A stretch of DNA of 64,000 nt from Bacteroidaceae bacterium (GTDB lineage: Bacteria; Bacteroidota; Bacteroidia; Bacteroidales; Bacteroidaceae): contig JAKSJA010000005.1 in assembly GCA_024398495.1 (NCBI GenBank), positions 1 to 64,000 on the forward strand, given 5' to 3'. The notes under the pieces are model-generated. The model saw nothing but the letters and a program-made list of their open reading frames with translations, was not told where the DNA came from and ran no database searches. Made by a program: the position numbers and the translations under genes. Numbering within the stretch: the stretch's first letter is position 1; every line of letters begins with the position of its first letter. Shown here piece after piece: positions 26,755 through 35,214 of the stretch.

Positions 26755-27961
26755 CTTGTAATGGTGTTGCTACTGCATTCATAGTAGTATGAGTACGCAG
26801 TTTCCATTCGTCAAAGTTGCGCACGTCATATTTACTCCACGCACTACCAAACCAATATGTGAATTTCTCATTAGGATGCAGTTTCCTGTATCCTATCACA
26901 TGACCGGCAATACCCTTTTCCTTATTGGCATTTGCACCATTTGTCACAAATTCAGTTTTTATGTTCTTGTCTGTAAAGATGACTCCGGTATAGATTTGGA
27001 AATTCTGTTTTGTGGGATTGTCTGTAGGGTCGGCATAGATGGCATATCCTTTGCCGCATTCCATCGTCTCCGTGTCTTCATTGTGAACAACAACACCAGC
27101 ACAAACATCAATGTCTTTCTTCAATCCCTCATACCATACCGTCAGTCTATTGAAGTTTGAACCCTTGTCGCAACTCATCAACCTGTGTTCAACATACTTT
27201 GTGCCGTCAGGCAGAGCCTCTTCATTGTAAGTCAGTTCTACGGTAAAGCGCAGCGGGCCATTGTCCAATATGTTGTAGTCCTTATAACAGTAAGGATATT
27301 TTATCTCACTGTCTATCATCAATGCAGGCGTACCGCATCCCAGCGAAGGACCGACCTTATAGCAGTCAAGCCCGTATCCATGGTCAAAATGGTACGTCGT
27401 TGACTCTTCCATTGCCAGAGCCTCTTCCTGTTTGCCTTCTTTCAACAGTTCCTGTATCTTTGGATGATTTTCCAGTTCTGTCTTGTATCGTTTTTCCACT
27501 TCAAGGTCAGGGGTGTTTTTTGCCCATACGTCATTTCCAAATGCCTGTTCTCCACTTTTCTGCAGAGCAGGACCATAGAGACGGTATGCACCACGGTCGT
27601 TTTCCCATGCAATGTCATCCACACGTTCAGGATATTGTCTTCCCTGTACAAATGTCTTTGTTGCACGAGGTGTTCCTTTCGTTATAGTAAAGTCAGCATG
27701 ACCTTGCGGACGAACAGCGACATCAAGGAGAATCTTCTTGTCATAAGTGATCTGGTAGCCAACCTCTTGATTAAGAGCATTTTTTACAATAAAATTCTTG
27801 CCGACAGGGACACCGAGTTTGTCGCACACCTTCTGTGCATCAATCTCTACAATCTCCTGACGTTGCACTTTTGTTTTGTTTGTTACGGTAACGACAACAT
27901 CAGCATAACAGTTTAATACCATGCATAATAGGCAGATGAACAATACAAATTCTTTTTTCAT
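26735..27961 (-). CDS. DUF4861 family secreted protein
   Basis: About 408 residues with signal peptide MKKEFVLFICLLCMVLNCYA. Beta-rich N-terminus, then VRPQGHADFTITKG, AWENDRGAYRLYGPAL, YGLDCYKVGPSLGCGTPAL, NILDNGPLRFTVELTY and WFGSAWSKYDVRNFDEW, matching the DUF4861 pattern and more weakly its neighbour at 24539. Activity not known; a role in binding or cleaving acidic glycans is speculation from genomic company elsewhere. ATG 27961 is used, since the longer frame begins in non-signal sequence. A TAATTTTG box (27987-27980, minus strand) lies just upstream without a clear -33 element. The stop is inside a simple repeat. Confidence 0.77.
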   Translation of the reverse strand: MKKEFVLFICLLCMVLNCYADVVVTVTNKTKVQRQEIVEIDAQKVCDKLGVPVGKNFIVKNALNQEVGYQITYDKKILLDVAVRPQGHADFTITKGTPRATKTFVQGRQYPERVDDIAWENDRGAYRLYGPALQKSGEQAFGNDVWAKNTPDLEVEKRYKTELENHPKIQELLKEGKQEEALAMEESTTYHFDHGYGLDCYKVGPSLGCGTPALMIDSEIKYPYCYKDYNILDNGPLRFTVELTYNEEALPDGTKYVEHRLMSCDKGSNFNRLTVWYEGLKKDIDVCAGVVVHNEDTETMECGKGYAIYADPTDNPTKQNFQIYTGVIFTDKNIKTEFVTNGANANKEKGIAGHVIGYRKLHPNEKFTYWFGSAWSKYDVRNFDEWKLRTHTTMNAVATPLQVKIVDN

Positions 27962-27996
27962 ATTTTCAAAATTTTGCTTCAAAATTACAAAAAAAC

Positions 27997-28884
27997 TCAT
28001 AATTCATTAAGTTTTTTATTTAATAAGTCTGTAAACTCATGATTTTTCAGATTCCATGAAGGCGCAAGGACAAGGTCTTTTGGTGACTGTGATACGAAAC
28101 GTTCCAATATCAAATCCTTTCTCAACAGTCTGATGTATTCCACCAGCAAGTCAATATATTCTTCCACGCTGTATAGGTGTACCTTCGGCAAGGTGCCTTT
28201 CTCTACCCATTCCGCCAGTTTTGTTCCTTTTATCACTTGCAACTGGTGTATTTTAAGTATATCAAGCGACAGAGAAGACACTGTCTTCGCCTGTTGCAGA
28301 ATCTCCTCTCTGTCTTCCCCCGGCAAGCCCAGTATGACGTGTCCTCCAGTCGTTATCCCACGTCTGTGAGTCTCCTCTATTGCCCATCTCGTGGTGGTAA
28401 AGTCGTGTTGTCTGTTTATCAGTTTCAGAGTGTTGTCATTGCAACTCTCGATACCGTATTCTACTATGATAAAAGTCCGTTTTGAAAGTTCTTCAAGATA
28501 GTCCAGTTTTTCCTCATCCACGCAGTCAGGGCGAGTGCCAATCACCAACCCCACGATATCCTCTGCCGCAAGAGCCTCTTCGTACATCTCTTTCAGTTTT
28601 TCCAGCGGTGCGTATGTGTTTGAATAGGCCTGAAAATAAGCCAGATATTTCATGTCGCTGTATTTCCGTGCGAAGAAATTTCTGCCTTCATCCAACTGCT
28701 CCGTTATCGTCTTCCGTCTGTCGCAGTATGTCGGGTTGAAAGTGTCATTATTGCAGAATATGCAACCGCCCGTACCTTTCGTGCCGTCCCTGTTCGGGCA
28801 GGAAAACCCTGCATCGACAGAAATCTTCTGCACCCTGAAAGAAAACTGTGTCCTTATCCACGTCCCGAAATCACGATACACCAT
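27997..28884 (-). CDS. TIGR01212-family radical SAM protein (YhcC-like)
   Basis: 295 residues. The cluster motif is SCPNRDGTKGTGGCIFC near residues 28-44, a radical SAM variant with widely spaced first cysteine followed by CxxC. Further family blocks: YFQAYSNTYAPLEKLKEMYEEAL, GLVIGTRPDCVDEEKL, VEYGIESCNDNTLKLINR and HVILGLPGEDREEI. Function in the family is not settled. The start overlaps the 3' end of the transglutaminase-like gene by 14 nt, so it is probably the third gene of that operon. Confidence 0.92.
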   Translation of the reverse strand: MVYRDFGTWIRTQFSFRVQKISVDAGFSCPNRDGTKGTGGCIFCNNDTFNPTYCDRRKTITEQLDEGRNFFARKYSDMKYLAYFQAYSNTYAPLEKLKEMYEEALAAEDIVGLVIGTRPDCVDEEKLDYLEELSKRTFIIVEYGIESCNDNTLKLINRQHDFTTTRWAIEETHRRGITTGGHVILGLPGEDREEILQQAKTVSSLSLDILKIHQLQVIKGTKLAEWVEKGTLPKVHLYSVEEYIDLLVEYIRLLRKDLILERFVSQSPKDLVLAPSWNLKNHEFTDLLNKKLNEL

Positions 28885-30736
28885 GGGCTTTTATTACAAT
28901 TATCTTTCCTGTGTACATTGTAACAATCTTCTGATAAAAATCTTTCAATTCAGCAAACTTGTCTTTAGGAAATACTCCATTTTTGATTGTTAAATTCTGT
29001 ACAATTGTAATAACGTTATCCTGTACTGTAATGTTTGAACTTAATTTCCCGAAACAGCATTCATAATCTATCGGTTTAGCCATACTTTCAATGCGATAGT
29101 CCGAAGGTAAGATATACGTAACGGTGTCAATATCATTATACCCTGACTGTATGTAAATATCCATTGTTCTTATATTGTTGGCTATATTGGAATAATGCTG
29201 ATGTAAAGGAGTGACAGGTAAGAACATCCGTTGTGCAGATGTTTGACAATACTTGATTGTATTTTCTTCTGCTTTTATTTCAATGCATCCTTTGGAATTG
29301 GTGTCCTTGTCCTCTGTTATGGATACTTTTAGGTTTTCGGCTTTTGGTATGTTCAAACTGGCATTGATGCACCTTGCTTTATTTTTTTCTGATTCCTCTG
29401 ATAATGCAAATCTGTTTTCAAATTGATTGGCGTATGAACGCTGACAGAACAATACGTTTGCTCCACCTTTCTCATCAAGTGTTATCTTTACATTGCTCTC
29501 TTGCAAATTGTCTGTTTCAGAATACATAGGAAGCCGTTCTATGTGACTGTTTCCCTGAGCAATTACTACAGCATCATGTCCTGCAATGTTTTCGTGGATA
29601 AATCCTAATGGCAGTTCAGGTGCAGTGCAGTCTATCCACATCGTTTTTTTATCTACAATTACTTTGATAATAGCATGATTGAAAAAGTCAAATGCAGCAA
29701 AATCTGTAGGCAGTTCTTTTCTGGTCATGGATATTATCGTGTAGTACTCTTCTACTCCTATGTCATTCAGCATGGCGTGCATATAATTTGCAAGTGCCTT
29801 GCAGTCGCCATATCCGGTACGATATACCTCTGCCGCACTCATCGGCTGGAACCCTCCTATGCCTAATTGAATGCTGACATATCTTGTCGTTTGTGCAAGA
29901 TAGTTATATATGAGTTTGAGTTTTGAATATTCACTGGTACACGTGTCCGTCATCTCGTGAAGTTTTTGTCGCAGTTCGTCAGGTAGTTGTTTTCGTTCTT
30001 TTGACAGCAGATAATTCCATTCTCCAAAATCTTTCCATGTAGTGAGTGTTCCGGGATGATCAAAATATTCAAATGACTGAGTGGAGAAATATACACATGG
30101 AATGAATTTCTCTTTTGCAGGCATGAATTGTTCGGAATTGATAGCCTTGATGTCATTCCATTGTATTGAAAATGTCTCTTTGTTGTCATTTGTTTCAGAT
30201 TTGACGACATCACAGTCGATATTTTCTAATTTATACCTGCATTGTAATTCTTTTGGAATGGTGAGATGGTATGATGATTTCTTTATTTCAAGGTTTGGTG
30301 AGTACTGTGGACGAAATTCTGGTAGGGCGACGAAACCGTTGCCTTCTTTGATTTCATAGTCGTATGTTACAGTAAAGGGAATCGTTGGGGATGTGCAGTC
30401 AAAACTGTATGTCAAACCATCGTCAGCAAAGTTTGTGGTGTATTCTGTCTTGTCCAAATCAGACATTTTTATTTTCCTTATCACTTTACCGCTATTGTCT
30501 TGTATGACTCCGGAAAATGAGGATAGTTTGGCTCCCTTTCTCAGCCCGAAAACCATATCTGCAAAATGTTCGCCATTCCGATTTAGAATTGTTATCTGCT
30601 GATGGTATTTGGACACCATCTGACTTGCATCTTTGACGTTGGTGTCAATAGAATAATCATCAAGTATGGCGTTTGTCTGTGCCATGCAGAAACAGCCGCT
30701 GCATAAACATACTGCGAGGAATAAGTTATTTTTCAT
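28871..30736 (-). CDS. DUF3857/transglutaminase-like secreted protein with intact Cys
   Basis: 621 residues with a signal peptide ending CFCMAQ. An N-terminal DUF3857 beta domain (about residues 45-250) is followed by a transglutaminase-like core: GYGDCKALANYMHAML (Cys), FFNHAIIKVIVDKKTMW (His) and IDCTAPELPLGF (Asp), so the papain-like triad appears complete. The C-terminal 200 residues are another beta domain. Likely periplasmic; substrate unknown (a peptidase or cross-linking role is possible). It starts within a 4-nt overlap of the upstream paralogue, which lacks the Cys. Confidence 0.83.
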   Translation of the reverse strand: MKNNLFLAVCLCSGCFCMAQTNAILDDYSIDTNVKDASQMVSKYHQQITILNRNGEHFADMVFGLRKGAKLSSFSGVIQDNSGKVIRKIKMSDLDKTEYTTNFADDGLTYSFDCTSPTIPFTVTYDYEIKEGNGFVALPEFRPQYSPNLEIKKSSYHLTIPKELQCRYKLENIDCDVVKSETNDNKETFSIQWNDIKAINSEQFMPAKEKFIPCVYFSTQSFEYFDHPGTLTTWKDFGEWNYLLSKERKQLPDELRQKLHEMTDTCTSEYSKLKLIYNYLAQTTRYVSIQLGIGGFQPMSAAEVYRTGYGDCKALANYMHAMLNDIGVEEYYTIISMTRKELPTDFAAFDFFNHAIIKVIVDKKTMWIDCTAPELPLGFIHENIAGHDAVVIAQGNSHIERLPMYSETDNLQESNVKITLDEKGGANVLFCQRSYANQFENRFALSEESEKNKARCINASLNIPKAENLKVSITEDKDTNSKGCIEIKAEENTIKYCQTSAQRMFLPVTPLHQHYSNIANNIRTMDIYIQSGYNDIDTVTYILPSDYRIESMAKPIDYECCFGKLSSNITVQDNVITIVQNLTIKNGVFPKDKFAELKDFYQKIVTMYTGKIIVIKAHGVS

Positions 30737-32718
30737 TTCTTTTTCAATACGATTGTAGAATTCATTTTTTCAGTCACCATATCAAATATCTGTTTTAGTT
30801 GTGGATATTCAGCCGCAGTATATAAAAGACTGTCTAAATTGAAACGATATGATATGATTATTTTATTGTCAATGACGGTTGTTATTATCTGACATGTAAT
30901 ATTCTTGTCAGGTGTGGATACAGTCAGTGCTTGAGGTGTCTCTTCTACGCTGTAATTGTCAGGAATAGTCAGTTGGACATTATACATACTATTCCATGCA
31001 AATGGAAATTCTACCGGCAGTTTCCTTTCCTCTTTAATGAAAGGAGATGTCTTGAAATCCGGGATTATTATAGGATTTACATAAATCATGTCGTCGGAAG
31101 CATTTGACTCAGCAGTAAAAGAGATTTCTTCTGTCATTGTCGGCGAAAAATTTGTATGTCCTGTCAGTTTGGCATTTGTAATCGTTATTTCAGCATCCAC
31201 AGCCTTGTTGTTTATATACTCCGTGCTGTCTTTTGCCGTTTTGAATTGTCTCTTTTTCACGGCAGCGATATTGCCAGTCAGCATTCTGCTCCATGTCCCG
31301 ACAATGTGTCCGTCTTCTAACAGGCTTGCCATGATGATGTTTTTATCTCTGTTTTTTGTCAGTTTCTGGAGGTTTACCCATTTGTCCCCGTCTTTCGTGT
31401 TTACTATCCTTGCGCGGTTGACAAGTAATACTTCTGGTAAAACATCAATGTATCCGTATTCCACACTCCCGTCAATATAAACATATTTGTTTGGCTCCGT
31501 TTCTACAGCGACAATCATTGTTGTAAGGTCTTTTATTGACGCATGAGTGAATGGAAGCATTTTGTCCGACCGTTTCGACATTACTACGGGATACGCATTT
31601 AACCTGAGGCCATTCAACATGTTGATAAACAAAAAATTGATGTCAGCATTATTTCCTGTACCTATTTTCAGGGCTTTGTTCGGAGATTCACTCCAAAGTG
31701 AATAGTCACCATTCCATTTTATCTTACTTTTGAGTAAAGAGTATGCCGCAACAATCTTCTTAATTTTATCCGATATGGTATCAATACCCATCGCTGCCAT
31801 TTCATCTTTTAGAGGGATGCTGTTTTTCAGTTGTCCACCGAAATCATCCTCTTTTAACAGCATTTCGTCAACCTTTTCCCAAGTGTTGGTATAATTTGTC
31901 TTTATGGAACCGGGCAGCATTATCGATCTGAGTTCGGCCGACACCCCATTTCTGAAATCATTTAGATTCCAGATATAAGGATCTCCTTTCAGTGAAGGAA
32001 GATTTTTGCATACAAATACATCTCTGTTGTCAAGGGCTCTATAATCGTACGCAATACCTCTTTTGTAAAACTGATAAACTCTGTTTTCTGTCAAATGCTG
32101 ATGTTCCATAGGTTCCATTCCGTATGCCGCAAGATTGAATTCAAAGTATTCTGGTATGGAAATGTCATATTTGCTATACAGTACAGGAATGTCCTCCTGA
32201 GCATACCATATTCTTATGGAGTAACAGTTTTCGCTTTTCAGTGTATATTGATATTCAATGATACTGCCTTCCTGCACCTTAGGAATAGTGAATTTTTTAC
32301 GCATCCAGGTGTCTGTAATCTGCTCAGTAACAACATCGCTGCTTTTGATTTTTGTTTCTACCATCTTGCCATTTACCATATTGAACGAAGATGCCTTCAA
32401 CTTGTATACGAGTTCTTTTGAAGAACTTGATGAATGATAGTCGATGCTTACATTTGCCTCATTTTTTCCATCCGATTTCAATATCTTTACACGTCTTTTT
32501 ATTTCGTATATGACATCGAAAAAGTTATTACTGCTATTGTATTCTACTCTTCGCTCAGCACATAGGACGACAGCATTGGCATCCGGCTCATCGGAAACAC
32601 TGGAAAATTCCATCTCTTCCATTGTGGGCTTACCCCAATTGGTATTGGGTTTCTCTAAATTGCAGTATGCTGAATTGCATAAAATTACGGCAAATAATAA
32701 GGAAATGAATCTTTTCAT
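30733..32718 (-). CDS. DUF3857/transglutaminase-like secreted protein lacking the catalytic Cys
   Basis: About 661 residues, signal peptide MKRFISLLFAVILCNSAYC. DUF3857 region with WMRKKFTIPKVQEGSIIEYQY, then the transglutaminase-like core. Where the paralogue at 28871 has GYGDCKALANYM, this protein has GTGNNADINFLFINML, so no nucleophile is present; the His (FTHASI) and Asp (YVYIDGS) positions are still recognisable. It is therefore probably a binding or regulatory partner rather than an enzyme. Start at ATG 32718 (the longer frame lacks a signal peptide). A TATCTTTG -7 box lies at 32750-32743 on the minus strand, with no clear -33 box. Confidence 0.8.
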   Translation of the reverse strand: MKRFISLLFAVILCNSAYCNLEKPNTNWGKPTMEEMEFSSVSDEPDANAVVLCAERRVEYNSSNNFFDVIYEIKRRVKILKSDGKNEANVSIDYHSSSSSKELVYKLKASSFNMVNGKMVETKIKSSDVVTEQITDTWMRKKFTIPKVQEGSIIEYQYTLKSENCYSIRIWYAQEDIPVLYSKYDISIPEYFEFNLAAYGMEPMEHQHLTENRVYQFYKRGIAYDYRALDNRDVFVCKNLPSLKGDPYIWNLNDFRNGVSAELRSIMLPGSIKTNYTNTWEKVDEMLLKEDDFGGQLKNSIPLKDEMAAMGIDTISDKIKKIVAAYSLLKSKIKWNGDYSLWSESPNKALKIGTGNNADINFLFINMLNGLRLNAYPVVMSKRSDKMLPFTHASIKDLTTMIVAVETEPNKYVYIDGSVEYGYIDVLPEVLLVNRARIVNTKDGDKWVNLQKLTKNRDKNIIMASLLEDGHIVGTWSRMLTGNIAAVKKRQFKTAKDSTEYINNKAVDAEITITNAKLTGHTNFSPTMTEEISFTAESNASDDMIYVNPIIIPDFKTSPFIKEERKLPVEFPFAWNSMYNVQLTIPDNYSVEETPQALTVSTPDKNITCQIITTVIDNKIIISYRFNLDSLLYTAAEYPQLKQIFDMVTEKMNSTIVLKKK

Positions 32719-32802
32719 ATTGTCTTTTGTTGTTTTCTTTTGCAAAGATAATGAAAAACAGAGTAAATAGAAAATTATTCAGTGTATTTGTTTGGTCGTT
32801 TG

Positions 32803-32883
32803 GAGCCTCCTCTAAATGTCCCCCTCTAAGGGATAGCATTTCTTTACTCCGTCCCTTGTGGAGATGGATAGGGAGAGGCTTTT
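32803..32883. repeat. GC-rich dispersed repeat (CCTCCTCTAAAT family)
   Basis: GCCTCCTCTAAATGTCCCCC, then GTCCCTTGTGGAGATGG and GGGAGAGGCTTTTT. The same blocks in the same order occur inside the UPF0280 gene at 45251-45395 and, in the opposite order on the other strand, at 33275-33445. The paired CCCC/GGGG tracts could fold into hairpins. Confidence 0.75.
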
Positions 32884-32927
32884 TTCTCTGTCTTCAGTTT
32901 GCTCAATACTTCACAAAGAAACGGTAA

Positions 32928-33279
32928 ATTTCTTTATGAAGTTTCGCCTTTTTTAACGTGAAGTTTCGGGCAATTCTTTGTGAAGTTTCGACCATTTCTT
33001 TATGATGTGTAGAGCATTTCTTTGTAACGCATAAAGCATTTGTATGTGACGCGTGAATCTGCGGCACACAGTAACATGCCCTGCCCGATACTTATGCCGA
33101 GTCTGCCTCATGCTTTGAATGGGGCTGCCCGACATAAAGGTCGGTGCGACACGTTGCAAAGGATGAGCCGAAAGCACGCAGAGAATGGTAGAACATCTTG
33201 CAAAGAATGGGCCGACTTGCAAATCATAGATTCAAAGAATGTGAATCATAGGTGCGAAGGATACAAATCATAAGCCAGC
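32928..33279. repeat. 22-bp phased repeat array B (16 units)
   Basis: Sixteen consecutive 22-nt units without a slip. Order of unit types: TTCTTTATGAAGTTTCG (first three), TTTCTTTATGATGTGTAGAG (32994), TTTCTTTGTAACGCATAAAG (33016), TTTGTATGTGACGCGTG (33038), GCGGCACACAG (33060), four TGCCCG/GACACG units, AAAGCACGCAGAGAATGGT (33170), AACATCTTGCAAAGAATG (33192), then AAATCATAG units. The same order is found in array C (61450). A reversed unit (ACTTCACAAAGAA at 32909-32921) stands just before the first direct unit, allowing a hairpin. No coding sense. Confidence 0.87.
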
Positions 33280-33445
33280 CTCACCCCAACCCTCCCCGCA
33301 AGGGAGGGAGCATAGTAAGTCTCCCCTTGAGGGGGACAAAGATTAAACATCTTTGTTTGCGACAAAGAGAGGTTTATCTCTCCAGAGGAGTCGAGCGAAG
33401 CGAGTTTAGAGGAGGCCTTGAGGGGTTGGGGAGAGGCTTCTTTTT
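33275..33445. repeat. Composite GC-rich dispersed repeat
   Basis: Contains CCCTCCCCGCAAGGGAGGGA, CTCCCCTTGAGGGGGAC, TTTGTTTGCGACAAAG, GGAGTCGAGCGAAGCGAG, TTAGAGGAGGCC and TTGGGGAGAGGCTTC. Each block is a local inverted repeat or recurs elsewhere: the CCCTCCC and GAGTCGAGCGAAGCGAG blocks at 45251-45395, the latter also at 40024-40041. Confidence 0.8.
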
Positions 33446-33747
33446 GCGATGGGTAAGGGTGTCAGTTGACCTTCATTACTTCCATTTCGGCGATGTGGTG
33501 TGCCGTTTGGCTATAAAAATCTCTCGTTTCACGGTTTTATGGTGAATTTCAAGAACGCCGAAAGTTACTCAAACTGAGGGAAAATTACGGGAATAAGCGT
33601 CTCACGCATATCTTTTGATGCTTGCGAGAGTAACAACTTGATACATTCTGTCCCCTTTCCGAGCCTTGGCATCTTAGGGGCAACTGATTTTAAAATATCG
33701 TATTTCATTGAAAATCTGCTTTTTAGATAAAAAATAAGTTTTTAAAT

Positions 33748-33907
33748 CCGACAACCGACAATCCGACAATTAAAAATTTAAGGTACCCTATTATCCTTGT
33801 TTTTCTATATTTTATATATATAACTATCTATATATTAATAAGTTATAAGAGTATAAGAAAAAGAAGCATAGGCTCAAAAACAACTGTCGTAACTGTCGTC
33901 TGTCGGA
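33748..33907. promoter_or_regulatory. AT-rich core flanked by inverted triple CGACA boxes
   Basis: Left arm 33748-33771 has three boxes (CCGACAA, CCGACAAT, CCGACAATT). The right arm 33882-33907 has three reversed boxes (AACTGTCGT, AACTGTCGT, CTGTCGGA). Between lies about 110 bp that is almost all A and T, with TATATATATAACTATC and TATATATTAATAAG. It sits about 70 bp before the fic promoter. It could be an operator, a replication- or mobility-related site, or a small mobile remnant; function unknown. Confidence 0.55.
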
Positions 33908-33975
33908 ATTTTGTCATTCCTCTATGAGGCCATTATATTCCTTGTAGAGAAGGGAAAAGAAAAATATACTTATTT

Positions 33976-34006
33976 TTTGTAGTGTCGTTTATTTTTACTA
34001 TCTTCG
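33976..34006 (+). promoter_or_regulatory. Promoter of the fic gene
   Basis: TTTG at 33976-33979, a 19-nt spacer, and TATCTTCG at 33999-34006, one mismatch from the Bacteroidetes -7 consensus TAnnTTTG. Transcription would start near 34013, about 20 nt before the ATG at 34033. Confidence 0.65.
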
Positions 34007-34032
34007 CAGAAAGAAAAAAATGCGGAACAGAT

Positions 34033-35214
34033 ATGGCGTTACCAATAAACATAGAAGATTTTGACGAATATATCCGTCAGGGAGAGCCAGATAAGAGGGA
34101 GAGGGCTTATGTCTGGCAGACGGCCATCGGTTTACAAGCAGTAGATGGTCTGAGTACGTCAGAATACTTGAAGAAAACAGCCAAACGAAACATTGAGGGT
34201 GAAATTAGCATAGATGAGGTCGGCAGGATGATAATGAGTTATTATCAGTCGAAGACTCGGCGTGAGTCTGATGATGATGAGAAAGAAGAAGCCGACCATG
34301 CTGCTGCTAACATCGGTAAGATATTGTCTGTCAGGACATTGAATTTCTCTACTGCGGGATATATTTCCTTGCATAAGAGAATTTTTGAGGGTGTGTTCAA
34401 ACATGCGGGCAGGATACGTGATTACGACATCACCAAGAAAGAGTGGGTGTTGAATGGAGATACTGTGAATTATCTTAACAGCGAGGATTTACGCCAGGCT
34501 CTTGACTATGACATTGAGCAGGAACGGCAGTTCAGTTATAAAGGACTGTCCACCGATGAAATAGTTGCCCATATCACGCGCTTTGTCTCTGGCATTTGGC
34601 AAATTCATGCTTTTGGTGAGGGAAATACTCGGACAACAGCGGTGTTTGCCATACAATATCTTCGTTCCATTGGTTTTGATATTAACAACGACCTCTTTGC
34701 CAAACATTCTTGGTATTTCCGTAATGCGTTGGTTCGCGCCAATTACAAGAATGCACGTTTGGGTATTGATTATACTACAAAGTATCTTGAACGTTTCTTC
34801 CGTAATCTGCTGTTAGGTGAACAGTGGGACTTGCACAATAGATATTTGCACATACAAGCCAGAGAAGAGTGGAAAGAACAGCCTCATCTGGATGCCACTG
34901 CAGGTTCAGGACAAGTACAGGACAAGTACAGGACAAGTAAAGATAAAGTATTCAATCAATTTAATTCGGACAATCATAATATACAGCAACTTGTTCTTAC
35001 TATGGGAGAGCAGCAATTGTCTGTAAGGGAAATGATGGAGGCATTGTCGCTGAAAGGACGTGACAACTTCCTGAAAGTATATCTCAATCCTGCTATTGGG
35101 GAGCAGTATGCTCGTCTGTTATATCCTAACTCGCCACGGCATCCACGCCAGAAATATCTTTTGACAGTTAAGGGTATAGCCCTCTACAATGAATTGATTA
35201 AGGATGTAATCTAA
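34033..35214 (+). CDS. Fic-family protein with C-terminal domain
   Basis: About 393 residues. The Fic core carries FVSGIWQIHAFGEGNTRTTAVFAI, matching HxFxxGNxR: His, Gly-Asn and Arg are present, with Ala after His and Thr in GNTR. Fic enzymes usually transfer AMP to target proteins. An upstream KRNIEGEISIDEV (about residue 52) resembles the inhibitory-helix IEG segment but lacks a clear Ser/Thr four residues before Glu. The C-terminal 100 residues resemble a winged-helix extension. Between them, an 11-nt unit is repeated three times (34908-34940). ATG 34033 fits the promoter; the longer frame starts inside it. The alpha-2-macroglobulin gene overlaps the stop by one base. Confidence 0.88.
   Translation: MALPINIEDFDEYIRQGEPDKRERAYVWQTAIGLQAVDGLSTSEYLKKTAKRNIEGEISIDEVGRMIMSYYQSKTRRESDDDEKEEADHAAANIGKILSVRTLNFSTAGYISLHKRIFEGVFKHAGRIRDYDITKKEWVLNGDTVNYLNSEDLRQALDYDIEQERQFSYKGLSTDEIVAHITRFVSGIWQIHAFGEGNTRTTAVFAIQYLRSIGFDINNDLFAKHSWYFRNALVRANYKNARLGIDYTTKYLERFFRNLLLGEQWDLHNRYLHIQAREEWKEQPHLDATAGSGQVQDKYRTSKDKVFNQFNSDNHNIQQLVLTMGEQQLSVREMMEALSLKGRDNFLKVYLNPAIGEQYARLLYPNSPRHPRQKYLLTVKGIALYNELIKDVI
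34908..34940 (+). repeat. 11-nt tandem repeat (three units) in the Fic gene
   Basis: AGGACAAGTAC at 34908, 34919 and (last base changed) 34930. Three units equal 11 codons (about QDKYRTSK), but gain or loss of a single unit would shift the frame and remove the C-terminal domain. Confidence 0.8.

Larger units (their letters stand above)
32719..34032. other. Long repeat-rich intergenic region before fic
   Basis: No convincing gene over 1.3 kb between divergent operons. In order: the -7 box of the minus-strand operon (32743-32750), GC-rich dispersed repeats (32803-32883), an inverted unit that opens array B (32908-32940), the 22-bp array (32928-33279), a composite GC-rich repeat (33275-33445), about 300 bp of unremarkable sequence, an AT-rich core flanked by inverted CGACA boxes (33748-33907) and the fic promoter (33976-34006). 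An open frame at 33252-33545 is made of repeat sequence and is not a gene. Confidence 0.75.

Noticed and set aside
33252..33545. Plus-strand open frame of 97 codons
   Set aside because: Consists almost wholly of the GC-rich dispersed repeat (HPNPPRKGGS-type translation), which also occurs in other frames and strands elsewhere.
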